From Candidatus Hydrothermales bacterium (lineage in GTDB: Bacteria > Hydrothermota > Hydrothermia > Hydrothermales > JAJRUZ01): a stretch of DNA of 64,000 bases. Below are positions 34,671 to 44,468 of the stretch, piece after piece. The DNA lies in the NCBI GenBank assembly GCA_039630235.1, contig JBCNVI010000001.1, forward strand, positions 427,059 through 491,058, given 5' to 3'. Within the stretch, counting starts at the first letter, position 1. Each line of letters opens with the position of its first letter. The position numbers and the translations under genes are program-made. Below the pieces are notes generated by a model. It was not told the DNA's origin and ran no database searches. It worked only from the letters and a program-made list of their open reading frames with translations.

Positions 34671-35720
34671 ATGAATTTTATAATCTCTTTACTTTTCTTT
34701 TCACAAAACTACAATCCTATAATTGCACAGATAATTCAGCAAGTGTCTTCAGATTCTATCTATAAAACCATCTATAGGTTACAGAAGTTTTGGACGAGAC
34801 ATTATTTAAGTGACTCGATGTATAAGGCACGCCTATGGATAAAATCAAAATTTGAGAATTATGGATATGTAACAAAAGAACATATATTTTTTTATGGAAG
34901 GGAACAGGCAAATATTATAGCCACAAAGTATGGACTTTTAGACACTTTAAATCCAATAATAATCTCTGCTCATTATGATTCAAGGGGATTAAATTGGTGG
35001 CAACCTCCTTACGGACCTGCTCCAGGTGCTGATGATAATGCCTCAGGTGTGTCTCTCTTACTTGAAATAGCAAGAATTATTAAAAATATGAATTTTAACT
35101 ACACTATTAGATTTGTTGCCTTCGCAGCCGAAGAGCCAGGCTTAGTAGGATCTGAAAAACTCGCAGATCACTATATTCAGAATAACATGAGAATAAAATA
35201 CCTTTTTAATGTTGATATGATAGGTGGAGATATAAATTATTTAAATAACAAAGTAATTGTGGAATGGGACATGGGAAACCAAGTTGACTCAAATAACAGC
35301 AAATCTTTTGCCTTTGCTGAAACACTGGCAACCATGTATAGCTTATATACAACACTTGGCACTGTTTATGGAAACATTTTTGCTTCAGACTACCTGCCTT
35401 TTGAAGCTAAAGGTTATACAACCCTAGGTCTATTTGAATATCACTTTAACTCAGGATACCACAGTGAAGACGATGTTATTGACTCTCTAGACATTAGCTA
35501 CGCTACAACAATAATAAAAGGAGCTCTTGCTTTTATATTACATACAGCAAAATTTCAACAATCTTTTGCAAAGGAAAAAATTACCTTTACAAACATTTCT
35601 TTTCCTAAATATAGTTTTTATGACATTACCGGACGAAAAATTAATATAAATAGATCAACAAGGGGAATCTATTTACAAAGAGGCGAGTCACAAACCAAAA
35701 AAATCATAAAAATCAAATAA
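34671..35720 (+). CDS. Exported M28-family metallopeptidase with C-terminal sorting tail
   Basis: 349 residues. Short leader (about 1-12), then an M28 aminopeptidase fold with zinc ligands in order: H in SAHYDSRG, D in GADDNASG, EE in FAAEEPG, D in NVDMIGG and H in GYHSEDD. The last ~50 residues (YSFYDITGRKI, RGIYLQRG, KKIIKIK) match the type IX-like tail of other exported proteins here, so cell-surface placement is inferred. It stands alone between the exporter and the KorAB operon. Confidence 0.85.
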   Translation: MNFIISLLFFSQNYNPIIAQIIQQVSSDSIYKTIYRLQKFWTRHYLSDSMYKARLWIKSKFENYGYVTKEHIFFYGREQANIIATKYGLLDTLNPIIISAHYDSRGLNWWQPPYGPAPGADDNASGVSLLLEIARIIKNMNFNYTIRFVAFAAEEPGLVGSEKLADHYIQNNMRIKYLFNVDMIGGDINYLNNKVIVEWDMGNQVDSNNSKSFAFAETLATMYSLYTTLGTVYGNIFASDYLPFEAKGYTTLGLFEYHFNSGYHSEDDVIDSLDISYATTIIKGALAFILHTAKFQQSFAKEKITFTNISFPKYSFYDITGRKININRSTRGIYLQRGESQTKKIIKIK

Positions 35721-35730
35721 ACTTTAAAAT

Positions 35731-35805
35731 TTGAAAAAAGTAAATAAAAGAGTTATATTTTAATTATAAAATTTAAAAAAGTCTTTTTTTAAAAGGAGGT
35801 AAAAT
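35731..35805 (+). promoter_or_regulatory. Promoter and ribosome site of korAB
   Basis: TTGAAA (35731-35736), 17 bp, TATATT (35754-35759), then a leader of about 40 nt holding a near-perfect AAGGAGGT at 35793-35800 in front of a TTG start codon at 35806. This conventional layout contrasts with the leaderless pattern elsewhere in the window. Confidence 0.6.
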
Positions 35806-37566
35806 TTGAAAGAAGACGTACAAGTTCGTATAGCCGGCGTTGCCGGTGATGGAAGTTTTGTTACAGGAGAGGTATTAGCATCTGCTCTAAAAAAAATGGG
35901 ATACTTTGTAGTCACCATAAGAGATTTTCCATCTAATATAAGAGGCCTACCCTCAAATTACACAGTAAGAGGATCTTCAAAACCCGTTTACGGAAGAAAA
36001 GATTTTGATGACTTTCAAATAGCCTTTGATATACAAAGCCTTAAAAATCACCTCTCAGATCTAAAAGAAAACTCGGTCGTAATATACGATTCCCCTAAAA
36101 CAGAAGAACTTGAAAGTGAAATAAAAAAAGAGGGAGTTTTCTATATTCCCTTACCACTAAGAGAGGTTGCAAGAAGAGAAATGAAAATGGAAGTTATAAA
36201 GAATATGGTCGCTCTTGGAGTTCTTGCTGAAATACTTGGAATTAACGACGAAATTACAAATCTTGTTATCTACGAAAACTTCAAAAAGAAAAGCGAAAAG
36301 TTCATTGAATTAAACAAAAAGGCTATCTTGAAAGGTAGAGAACTTATAAGAAATAATGAAAAGAAGTTTCCCGAGTTTAAACTTAAAACTCTAAAGGATG
36401 AAAATAGGGTACTTGCTATGGGTAACGATCTTGTTTCTATGGGTGCAATAGCAGGGGGATGCAGGTTTCTTGCAGCTTACCCAATAACTCCAGCCTCAGA
36501 GGTTTTAGAGTTTTTATCAAGAGAGCTTAAGAAATTTGGAGGTGTAACTGTTCAAGCTGAGGATGAAATAGCCTCTATAAATATGGCAATAGGTGCCTCT
36601 ATAGCAGGTCTTAGAGCACTTGTGGCATCCTCTGGACCTGGAATTGCCCTGAAAACCGAGGGAATATCTTATGCAGGGATGACTGAAACCCCCATTGTAA
36701 TTTACTATGCAATGAGAGTTGGACCTTCTACTGGATTACCAACAAAAACAAGTCAAGAAGATATGCTCTACATAATTTTCGGAGGACACGGTGAGTTCCC
36801 AAGAGTAGTTCTAATGCCTGGAACACCAGAGGAACTATTTTATTTAACTGCCGAAGCCTTTAACCTAGCTGAGGAATTTCAAATTCCCGTAATTGTACTC
36901 ACAGACCAATTTTTAGCTCAAAACAGATTTACTATAGATAAACATAAGTTAGATCCACAAAAAGTTGAAATAAGAAGAGGTAAACTTTTATTAGATGGAA
37001 ACAACATTCCAAAAAAGGATAGGTTTTTCCTAAGATACAAAATTGAAGAAGATGGAATTTCTCCAAGAGTACTCCCTGGTACAGAAGGAGGAGTTTTTGG
37101 AACAACAGGCTATGAACACGATGAAGCAGGCTATGGAACTGAAGAGGAAGAAAACAGGATAAAAATGGTTAATAAAAGAATGACAAAAATAAAGTTCATA
37201 TCTAAGAAAGTTCCTCCACCTGTTTTATATGAAAAGGAAGGAGCTAAGTATGGAATAATATCGGTGGGATCGACATTTGGGCCAATTTTAGAAACGATCG
37301 AAAAATTTGAAAGGGAGGGAGTGAACATATCCTTTTTAAGAATAGTAACTTTATGGCCCTTCCCTGAGGAGGAAGTAAGAAAGTTTGTAGAAAATAAGGA
37401 AAGAGTCTTTATTGTGGAACAAAACTATAAGGGCCAACTGAAGTTTCTTGTGGAAAACGCTATAATAGATGTACACAAAAATAAAATAAGAGGAATAACA
37501 AAATATTCGGGAAGAGCCTTTAAGCCCATAGAGATAGAAAATAAAATAAGGGAGGAGTTAAAGTGA
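35806..37566 (+). CDS. korA: 2-oxoacid:ferredoxin oxidoreductase, fused gamma-alpha subunit
   Basis: 586 residues. The N-terminal ~190 are the gamma domain (IAGVAGDGSFVTGEVL), fused to the alpha (pyrimidine-binding) domain from about 200 (CRFLAAYPITPASEVLEFL, VQAEDEIASINMAIGA) and its C-terminal transketolase-like part. With KorB it oxidatively decarboxylates a 2-oxoacid, probably 2-oxoglutarate or branched-chain oxoacids, to acyl-CoA while reducing ferredoxin. TTG start with a strong ribosome site. It overlaps korB by 4 bp. It may functionally replace the decayed dehydrogenase 4 kb downstream. Confidence 0.88.
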   Translation: MKEDVQVRIAGVAGDGSFVTGEVLASALKKMGYFVVTIRDFPSNIRGLPSNYTVRGSSKPVYGRKDFDDFQIAFDIQSLKNHLSDLKENSVVIYDSPKTEELESEIKKEGVFYIPLPLREVARREMKMEVIKNMVALGVLAEILGINDEITNLVIYENFKKKSEKFIELNKKAILKGRELIRNNEKKFPEFKLKTLKDENRVLAMGNDLVSMGAIAGGCRFLAAYPITPASEVLEFLSRELKKFGGVTVQAEDEIASINMAIGASIAGLRALVASSGPGIALKTEGISYAGMTETPIVIYYAMRVGPSTGLPTKTSQEDMLYIIFGGHGEFPRVVLMPGTPEELFYLTAEAFNLAEEFQIPVIVLTDQFLAQNRFTIDKHKLDPQKVEIRRGKLLLDGNNIPKKDRFFLRYKIEEDGISPRVLPGTEGGVFGTTGYEHDEAGYGTEEEENRIKMVNKRMTKIKFISKKVPPPVLYEKEGAKYGIISVGSTFGPILETIEKFEREGVNISFLRIVTLWPFPEEEVRKFVENKERVFIVEQNYKGQLKFLVENAIIDVHKNKIRGITKYSGRAFKPIEIENKIREELK

Positions 37567-38447
37567 ACAAAATAGTTAATGAGTTAAAAGTTAGAACTAT
37601 AAAAGATTATGAGGGATATAAAAAGCCATTTTGGTGTCCTGGTTGTGGAGATTATTCTATTCTTTTATCACTAAAAAAGGCTTTAGCCGAATTGGGAATA
37701 GAGCCATCAAATACGGTTGTTGTTTCAGGTATAGGTTGTTCGGGTAAAAGCTACGCTTTCATTTATGCAAACGGAGTCCATACTCTTCACGGAAGAGTTT
37801 TACCTGTTGCAACAGGAATAAAACTAGCTAATCCTTCACTTTTAGTAATAGGTCTTTCAGGAGACGGTGATTCCCTTGCAATAGGAGGAAATCACTTCCT
37901 GCACACAGCAAGAAGAAACGTAGATATTAAACTAATAGTAATGAATAACCAAATTTATGGCCTTACAAAGGGGCAATTTTCTCCAACCTCAAATCACGGA
38001 TTTGTAACGGTTTCAAGTCCCTACGGTTCTGTAGAGTTTCCCATAGATCCTGTTTTAATTGCCCTTTCAGCAGGAGCAAGCTTTGTTGCAAGAGCCTTTT
38101 CAGGAGAACCTAACTCTTTAACAGAAATAATAAAAGCTGCAATTAAACATAAGGGTTTTGCTGTGGTCGACGTTTTATCACCATGTGTTACTTATAACAA
38201 AGTTAATACCTACGAGTGGTACAGAGAAAAAATTAAGTATATACCCGAAAACCATGATATAACTGATTTGAAATCTGCAATATTACTCTGCCTTTCAGAA
38301 GATAATAAAATACCTATTGGTATTTTTTATAAGAAAGAAAGACCAACATACGAAGAGTTAATTCTTGATAGTAATAATCCCTGTAGAGTAGATCTTTATT
38401 GTGGAAGAGAACGTGTAATCGAATTAATAGAAGAGTTATCAAAATAA
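37563..38447 (+). CDS. korB: 2-oxoacid:ferredoxin oxidoreductase beta subunit
   Basis: 294 residues carrying the TPP site: WCPGCGDY near residue 22, SGIGCSGK, and the GDGDSLAIGGNHFLH to NNQIYGLTKGQFSPTS stretch with the GDG-to-N Mg/TPP motif. It lacks ferredoxin-type cluster domains itself; the delta ferredoxin subunit is not encoded next to it. It overlaps korA by 4 bp. The Ogg gene begins inside its 3' end in another frame. Confidence 0.9.
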   Translation: MNKIVNELKVRTIKDYEGYKKPFWCPGCGDYSILLSLKKALAELGIEPSNTVVVSGIGCSGKSYAFIYANGVHTLHGRVLPVATGIKLANPSLLVIGLSGDGDSLAIGGNHFLHTARRNVDIKLIVMNNQIYGLTKGQFSPTSNHGFVTVSSPYGSVEFPIDPVLIALSAGASFVARAFSGEPNSLTEIIKAAIKHKGFAVVDVLSPCVTYNKVNTYEWYREKIKYIPENHDITDLKSAILLCLSEDNKIPIGIFYKKERPTYEELILDSNNPCRVDLYCGRERVIELIEELSK

Positions 38448-39088
38448 ATATCTCCGAGGGTTTAAGAGATTACAAAAAAGTAGAACTTGAAATTGAAAAA
38501 AGAGTAAATGAATTTAAAAGCATATGGTTAAGTCAAGATAAATTAAGTATATATAAAGAATTTATATTTTGTCTTTTGACGCCTCAGTCAAGAGCAAAGT
38601 TATGTTGGGAATCAGTTCTAAATCTTGAAAGGAAAAATTTTATTTTTAAGGGAAGCTTTGAAGATATCTTGGGGGAGATTTCAAAGGGAGTAAGATTTAG
38701 AGAACAAAAGGCAAAATACATTTTATTGAACAGAGAAAAATTTTTAAAAGACGGGGGGTTTATTTTAGTCGATATACTGAAAAAAATCGATAATCCCCAC
38801 GTTGCAAGAGATTATCTTGTTAAAAATGTTTTAGGTTATGGATTAAAGGAGGCTAGTCACTTTTTAAGAAACATAGGTTTTTCCTTTGATCTTGCAATTC
38901 TTGATAGACATATTTTAAAAAACCTGAAAAGAGAAGGGGTAATAGAAGAAATTCCAAAAAGCTTAACAAAAAGAAAATACTTAGAAATAGAGAAAAAGTT
39001 CAAAGAATATTCGAAAAAAGTTTCAATTCCGCTTGTCAATCTTGATCTATACTTTTGGTGGAGAGAAACAAGAGAGATTTTTAAGTGA
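38399..39088 (+). CDS. ogg: N-glycosylase/DNA lyase (Ogg2-type 8-oxoguanine glycosylase)
   Basis: About 229 residues with the helix-hairpin-helix glycosylase motif: LLTPQSRAKLCWESV (about 59-73), VLGYGLKEASHFLRNIG with catalytic K150, and AILDRHILK with catalytic D169. This matches the Ogg2/archaeal-type enzyme that removes 8-oxoguanine and nicks the strand. The start is uncertain: TTG 38399 overlaps korB by 49 bp, and no ATG or GTG exists before the conserved region. It belongs with the oxidative-stress theme of the superoxide reductase cluster. Confidence 0.85.
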   Translation: MWKRTCNRINRRVIKINISEGLRDYKKVELEIEKRVNEFKSIWLSQDKLSIYKEFIFCLLTPQSRAKLCWESVLNLERKNFIFKGSFEDILGEISKGVRFREQKAKYILLNREKFLKDGGFILVDILKKIDNPHVARDYLVKNVLGYGLKEASHFLRNIGFSFDLAILDRHILKNLKREGVIEEIPKSLTKRKYLEIEKKFKEYSKKVSIPLVNLDLYFWWRETREIFK

Positions 39089-39687
39089 ACTTTAAAGATA
39101 GTCTGAGTCATGGTTTAACTTACAAAAACTATATTATAAAGGCAGAAAGAATTTATAAGGGTAGATTCAAGGAGGAATTTAACTTTGATGTTTATTTAAT
39201 CGAAAACTCAAAAAGGTCTTTTCTTTTAAGTATAAAATATTTTGAAGGTAGAAAGCCCTATTATAGAAAATGGATTGAAGTATTCAATATAAGTGAGAAA
39301 TTTTTTGACTCTGAATACGAAGATTTCTTTCTTAAATTTATTTCAAATGAAATAGGGGAAGGTGAAAGAATTTTAATCGAATATATCAATGACTACGAAA
39401 CTTATTACTTTTTGTTTAAGGGGTATCCAGTCTCAATTTCAAGGTTAGGTTTTAAGTTTTTAAAACTTTCCTTCACTTTTTTGAAAGACTTTTATGTTCC
39501 TGAGGGTCATTGGGAAGGAAGCCCAAAAATAATTGCAGAAAAGGCAATTGATGAAAAACAAAAAAAAATAGCCCTAGATGAAATTAAAAGAGAAATAGAA
39601 GAATTTTATTTTAGATACAAAGACTCAGAAAACAAACTAATTAAAAATGCTATTTTAAGAATCAAACAATTGAAAGAATATTTATAA
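39085..39687 (+). CDS. Conserved-looking protein of unknown function (possibly DUF1122-like)
   Basis: 200 residues, GTG start overlapping the ogg stop by 4 bp. Charged and aromatic, without signal or membrane segments. The middle contains EGERILIEYINDYETYYF, and the C-terminal third is a helical Lys/Glu-rich segment (about 150-200). Overall size and the GxGERI-type motif recall DUF1122, a small family of thermophiles, but I hold this loosely. Tight coupling to ogg suggests a linked, perhaps DNA-related, role; nothing in the sequence proves it. Confidence 0.45.
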   Translation: MNFKDSLSHGLTYKNYIIKAERIYKGRFKEEFNFDVYLIENSKRSFLLSIKYFEGRKPYYRKWIEVFNISEKFFDSEYEDFFLKFISNEIGEGERILIEYINDYETYYFLFKGYPVSISRLGFKFLKLSFTFLKDFYVPEGHWEGSPKIIAEKAIDEKQKKIALDEIKREIEEFYFRYKDSENKLIKNAILRIKQLKEYL

Positions 39688-39694
39688 AACTTAA

Positions 39695-39724
39695 TTGATT
39701 TTCAATTTTATATTTGTTTAAAAT
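39695..39724 (+). promoter_or_regulatory. Candidate promoter of the decayed 2-oxoacid dehydrogenase operon
   Basis: TTGATT (39695-39700), 18 bp, TAAAAT (39719-39724), followed by GGGAGAG about 5 nt before the ATG at 39744. The control elements still look usable although the genes they serve are broken. Confidence 0.45.
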
Positions 39725-39743
39725 TTTAATTTGGGAGAGAAAA

Positions 39744-40820
39744 ATGAAAATAAAACCTTTTGGAGAGGAACTGTTTAGTTATCGATGAAGAGGGTAAACC
39801 TCTTTTTGACTTTAAATTAGAAGATTACGGAATCACTCCTGAAATACTTTTAAAAATGTATAAAGGTATAGTTTTAACAAGAGAAATTGATAGGCTCGGG
39901 TGGATTCTCGTGAGGCAAGGAAAAGCCTACTTTTACATCTCAATAGGAGGTCATGAAACTGCCCATGTAGCATCACTTTATGCTCTTGAAAAAGAAGACT
40001 ATGTAATGCCCTTTTATAGAACAGTTCCATCACTCCATGTAAGGAGCGTGAAACTCGAAGAAATCTTCTCTCAAATACTGGGAAAATCCACCGATCCACT
40101 TAAAGGTAAACAGATACCCGAACACTTTAGAAAAAAAAAGAATTAAATATTTTTGCTCTTGGATCACCAGTTGGTCTTGGACATAACGTGGCAATGGGTG
40201 TTGCAATGGGCATAAAGTATAAAAACTAAAAAAGAGTAATAATTTCCTATGGTGGCAAAGGATCAACCTCTCAATCACACTTTCACTCAGCAACGAACTT
40301 TGCCTCCGTCTTTAGATTACCCCTAATAATTTTTATAGTAAATAGTCAGTACGCAATCTCAGTCCCCAGGATAAAACAAACTGCCTCTGAAACAATAGCA
40401 ATTAAAGCTAAAGCCTATGGCATGGAAGGGTACCTCGTCGATGGAAATGATGCCATTGCTACATACATATTAACAAAAAAATGTGTAAAAGAAGCAAGGG
40501 AAAAATCAAAACCTTTTTTAATAGAAGCTCATACATACAGATACGACCCACACTCATCTGCAGATGATGACAGAAAATATAGAAAAAGAGAAGAAGTTGA
40601 AGAATGGAAAAAGAAAGACGGACTTTTAAGACTAAAAAAATATATAGAATACCTTTCTCTATGGGATGAAGAAAAAGATTTAATGTTAAAAAAAGAAATT
40701 GAAGAAAAACTCAATAACATATTAGAGGAGGTGGAGAAAAAACCTCTTCCAGACTATAAGGATATGTTTTATGAGGTTTACGTAAACACCCCTTGGTACC
40801 TTGAAGAGGAATATTTATAA
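39744..40820 (+). pseudogene. Branched-chain-type 2-oxoacid dehydrogenase E1 alpha, broken
   Basis: Frames joined give a full-length E1 alpha (MKIKPFGEELF..., GHETAHVASLYAL, PFYRTVPSLH, AYGMEGYLVDGNDA, YRYDPHSSADDDRKYR). The PHSSADDD loop points to the branched-chain oxoacid type. Damage: a net frame change near 39777, another at the A9 run 40131-40139, and an in-frame TAA at 40227. The TPP motif expected as GDGATSEGD reads GGKGSTSQSH, so the metal-binding aspartate is also lost. The combination of indels, a stop and active-site substitution argues for real decay rather than sequencing error. Confidence 0.88.
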
Positions 40821-40845
40821 CTTAAAAGGGAAATGGAGAGCTAAA

Positions 40846-41844
40846 ATGGTAAAAATGAATATGCCAAAGCTATAAGGAACACCCTTGACATAAAACTTTC
40901 GGAAGACGAGAGAGTTTTAGTATTCGGAGAGGACTTAGGGAAAAAAGGTGGAGTTTTCACCGTAACAGATGGACTACAAGAAAAATATGGTGAAAAAAGG
41001 GGTTTTGATACACCTCTTGACGAAAATGGTATTTTAGGTATAGCTACAGGGCTTGCACTATACGGTTTAAGACCAGTTGCTGAAATTCAATTTGTAGATT
41101 TTATCTGGCCAGGCTTTGATGTTATTATGTCAGATATTTCAAAAGAAAGATTTAGATCAGACGGACAATTCTCCTGTCCTCTTGTTATAAGAGCTCCTTA
41201 CGGAGGAGGCGTTAAGGGCGGCCTATACCACTCTCAAAGACCCGAAGCAATTTTTGCACATATTCCAGGTATAAAAGTTATTATTCCCTCAAATCCCTAT
41301 GATGCTAAGGGACTACTTATATCAGCAATAGAAGATGATGACCCAGTTATTTTTCTTGAACCAAAAAAATATACTTTGCCCCAGAGAAGAGATACCCGAA
41401 GAGAAATATTATGTTCCAATAGGGAAAGCAAAAATATTGAAGGAAGGGAAAGATGTAACGTTCATAAGTTATGGGTACATGATACACGAATGTAAAAGAG
41501 CAATTGAAGAACTGGAAAAAGAGGGAATATCTTGTGAACTAATAGACTTAAGAACAATTATTCCCTTTGATGGAGAAACAATAATAAATTCTGTTGCAAA
41601 AACTGGAAAAGTAATTATAGTAGTTGAGGCACCAAAAATAAACTCATTCGCTTCGGAACTTTCTACCTTTATTTCAGAAAAGGCAATATATTACATTGAT
41701 GCACCAATTTTAAGAGTAACAGGATGGGATACCACGTTCCCCTATATACTTGAACACTTATATTTACCCTCCTATAAGAGAATAATTCTAAATGCAAAAA
41801 AATTTTGGAGGTTTAAAAATGCCATTTGTACTAAAATTACCTGA
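40846..41844 (+). pseudogene. 2-oxoacid dehydrogenase E1 beta, broken
   Basis: ATG 40846 with GGAGAG upstream begins MVKMN, then the frame changes near 40857 to continue AKAIRNTL...VFGEDLGKKGG, typical of E1 beta. A second change lies in the A7 run 41363-41369, after which PREEIPEEKYYVPIGKA, VTFISYGYM and TVTGWDTTFPY-like C-terminal elements follow. Two separate indels split the gene into three pieces. It overlaps the E2 start. Conserved residues are otherwise well kept, so inactivation is probably fairly recent. Confidence 0.88.
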
Positions 41845-43023
41845 AATAGCTGAAAGCGTGGTTGAGGGAGAAATTTTAAGATGGCTAAAAAAGAAGGCGA
41901 ATACATCAAAAAGAATGAACCGATAGTAGAGATTGAAACTCAAAAAGTAACAGTAGAAATACCTTCACCCTATGAGGGAATTCTCTATAAAATACTCGAA
42001 AAAGAGGGAAGTGTTGTAGAAGTCGGAAAACCTATCGCAATTTTAGTAAAAGAGGGAGAAAAAGTTGAGGAAGAAACTAAATTAACATCACCTAAGGAAT
42101 CTTTTGAAATTATAGAAAAAGAAGAAATTAAAGCTCAAAAAGTTGAGACTCGGTTAAAAGATAAGGTTTTAGCTTCACCATCAGCAAGAAAACTCGCAAG
42201 AGAATACGGGATCGACATATCTAAAATTTCTCCTGAAAAAAGAATAATAAGAAAAAAAGACGTTCTAAGAATTATTAAAAAATTGAAAAGGAAAAAAGAG
42301 TTTTAGAAGAAAAAGTAGTGGAGAAAAGGGAAATAGAGGCGATCCCTTTAAGAGGTGTAAGAAGGGAAATTGCTTTAAGATTAAGGGAGTCAAAGGCAGT
42401 GCACACGCTTCATGTAGATGAAGCTGATTTGACAGAACTTGTAAAACTTAGAGAAAAGATAAAGAACTTAGCTGAGGAACAGGGAGTTAAACTTACTTTT
42501 TTACCCTTTGTTGTAAAAGCCTCAGTTTACGCTCTTAAAAAACATCCCTACGTTAACGCTACCTTTGAGGATGAAAAAAACGAAATAATTTTACATAAGA
42601 GTTATAATATTGGGATAGCTGTAGCAACCGATGAAGGGCTTATAGTTCCCGTAATCAAAAAGGCAGATCAAAAGAGCCTTTTAGAAATTGCAAGGGAAAT
42701 CTCTAAATTATCAGATAAGGCAAGAAAAAGGGAATTAACTCTTGAGGATGTTCAGGGAGGAACCTTTTCTATAACAAATATTGGTTCAATTGGAGGCCTC
42801 TTTTCCTGTAATAAATTATCCACAGGTTGCAATTCTTGGATTTTATTCAATCAAAAAAAGACCTGTTGTAAATGAAAGGGGAGAGATCGTTATAAGAGAC
42901 ATGGTATATCTATCTCTTTCTTTTGACCATAGAGTTATAGACGGAGCAACTGCAGCACTCTTTATAAAAGACCTAATAAATTACTTAGAAAAACCTGAAC
43001 TTTTATTTCTTGAAAGTATATAA
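41819..43023 (+). pseudogene. Dihydrolipoyl acyltransferase (E2), broken
   Basis: Joined frames give lipoyl domain (MPFVLKLPEIAESVVEGEI, then EIETQKVTVEIPSPYEG with the lipoyl lysine in TQKVT), a peripheral-subunit-binding domain (SPSARKLAREYGIDISKI) and a catalytic domain ending SFDHRVIDGATAA with the HxxxDG motif intact. Frame changes lie at the A6 run 41887-41892, the A6 run 42277-42282 and near 42800 (LFS to PVINYP). GGAGG precedes the ATG at 41819. It needed E1 alpha and E1 beta, which are also broken. E3 follows 35 bp later and is intact. Confidence 0.88.
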
Positions 43024-43039
43024 GAGACTACTTTAAAAT
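43010..43039 (+). promoter_or_regulatory. Candidate internal promoter of lpd
   Basis: TTGAAA (43010-43015), 18 bp, TAAAAT (43034-43039), straddling the end of the broken E2 gene and 19 nt before the lpd ATG. It would let lpd be expressed independently of the decayed operon. Confidence 0.45.
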
Positions 43040-43058
43040 TTAGACTTATTCTTTCAAA

Positions 43059-44459
43059 ATGAAATACAAGGCAATTGTCATTGGTGCAGGACCTGGTGGT
43101 TATGTCTGTGCAATAAGACTCGGACAACTTGGAATCAAAAGTCTTGTGGTAGATAAAAAGTTTATAGGAGGGGTGTGTCTTAACGTGGGATGTGTACCTA
43201 CAAAGGCACTTATATATGCTTCTCACATTATAGAGACTAATGAAAAGGCTAAAAAAGAAATGGGCCTTATCATAAATGAATCAAAATTCGATTTAGAAAA
43301 GTTAAGAGACTGGAAAGAAAAGATCATAAACAGATTAACAAATGGAATTTTAAGCCTATGGAAACATAGTGGTATAGAATTTATTAAGGGAGAGGCGATC
43401 TTTGAAAGCGAAAAGAAAATAAAAGTTAAAACTGAAAGTGGAGAAATAAAAGAGTTTGAGGGAGAAAACATTGTAATAGCCACTGGTTCTGACCCAGCTA
43501 TTTTAAAGGGCTTTGAACCTGATGGAAAGTATATTTGGACAAGCGATGACGCTGTCGCTTTAAAAGAAATCCCTAAAAAACTTCTTATTCTGGGCGGAGG
43601 GGCCATCGGAATTGAATTTGCTTATATTTATAAAAACTTTGGAAGCGACGTCGAAGTTATAGAAATAATGGATCAGATACTACCCGGAATGGATAAAGAA
43701 ATGGTACAAGAACTCACCAAAATACTCAAAAGAAAAGGAATTAAAATTTATACTGAAAGAAGAGCAAAAGAAGTCTCAGTCAAAAATGGGAAAGTTAATT
43801 TATTAGTTGAATATAAAGATAAAGAGGAAATTTACGAGGGAGATGTGCTACTTTTGTCCGTGGGGAGGAAACCTAACTCTAAAATTGAAGGTATAGATAA
43901 ATTAGATATAAAAATTGATGAAAGAGGATTTATAAAAGTCGATAAAAAAAGAAGGGCAAACGAAAAAGGAGTGTTTGCAATCGGTGATGTGGCAGGGCCA
44001 CCTCTTCTTGCCCACAAAGCTTCAAAGGAGGGAATAGTAGCTGCCGAAGTAATAGCAGGACTCAACTCCGAATTTGATCCAAGGGCAATACCTTTAGTTG
44101 TTTACACAATTCCCGAATTTGCCTCAGTAGGCCTAACTGAAGAAGAGGCGAAAAGCAAGGGAATCGATATTGCTATCGGCAAATTTCCCTTAGTAGCAAA
44201 CGGAAGAGCTTTAACTCAAAACGAAAGTATGGGGCTTGCTAAGATAATAGTTAATAGGGAAAACGACGAAATCCTAGGCATACATATCCTATCACCTGAG
44301 GCATCCTCAATGATCTGTGAAGCTGCACTTGCGATTGAAATGGGAGCAACTTCAGAAGATATTGCCCTTACAATCCATCCTCACCCAACTTTTGGAGAAA
44401 TTTTAATGGAAGCAGCTGAAAACGTTTATAAAAAAGCTATTCACATTATAAATAAATAG
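43059..44459 (+). CDS. lpd: Dihydrolipoyl dehydrogenase (E3)
   Basis: 466 residues, intact. FAD motif VIGAGPGGYVCAIRLG at the N-terminus, redox-active pair in GGVCLNVGCVPTKA, NAD motif LGGGAIGIEFA, and C-terminal dimer domain with the catalytic HPHPTFGE. It reoxidises dihydrolipoamide with NAD+. Its former partners upstream are broken, so it probably now serves another lipoyl complex, such as the glycine cleavage system, encoded elsewhere. A candidate own promoter lies within the E2 remnant. Confidence 0.95.
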   Translation: MKYKAIVIGAGPGGYVCAIRLGQLGIKSLVVDKKFIGGVCLNVGCVPTKALIYASHIIETNEKAKKEMGLIINESKFDLEKLRDWKEKIINRLTNGILSLWKHSGIEFIKGEAIFESEKKIKVKTESGEIKEFEGENIVIATGSDPAILKGFEPDGKYIWTSDDAVALKEIPKKLLILGGGAIGIEFAYIYKNFGSDVEVIEIMDQILPGMDKEMVQELTKILKRKGIKIYTERRAKEVSVKNGKVNLLVEYKDKEEIYEGDVLLLSVGRKPNSKIEGIDKLDIKIDERGFIKVDKKRRANEKGVFAIGDVAGPPLLAHKASKEGIVAAEVIAGLNSEFDPRAIPLVVYTIPEFASVGLTEEEAKSKGIDIAIGKFPLVANGRALTQNESMGLAKIIVNRENDEILGIHILSPEASSMICEAALAIEMGATSEDIALTIHPHPTFGEILMEAAENVYKKAIHIINK

Positions 44460-44468
44460 GAGATACCT

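Noticed and set aside
40131-40139. Programmed frameshifting in the E1 alpha gene
   Set aside because: One slippery run could be programmed, but the gene also has another frame change, an in-frame stop and a lost catalytic residue; decay explains all of it.
42975-43226. Small antisense gene over the lpd start
   Set aside because: No motif, no ribosome site and no neighbour support; a shadow of lpd and the E2 end.
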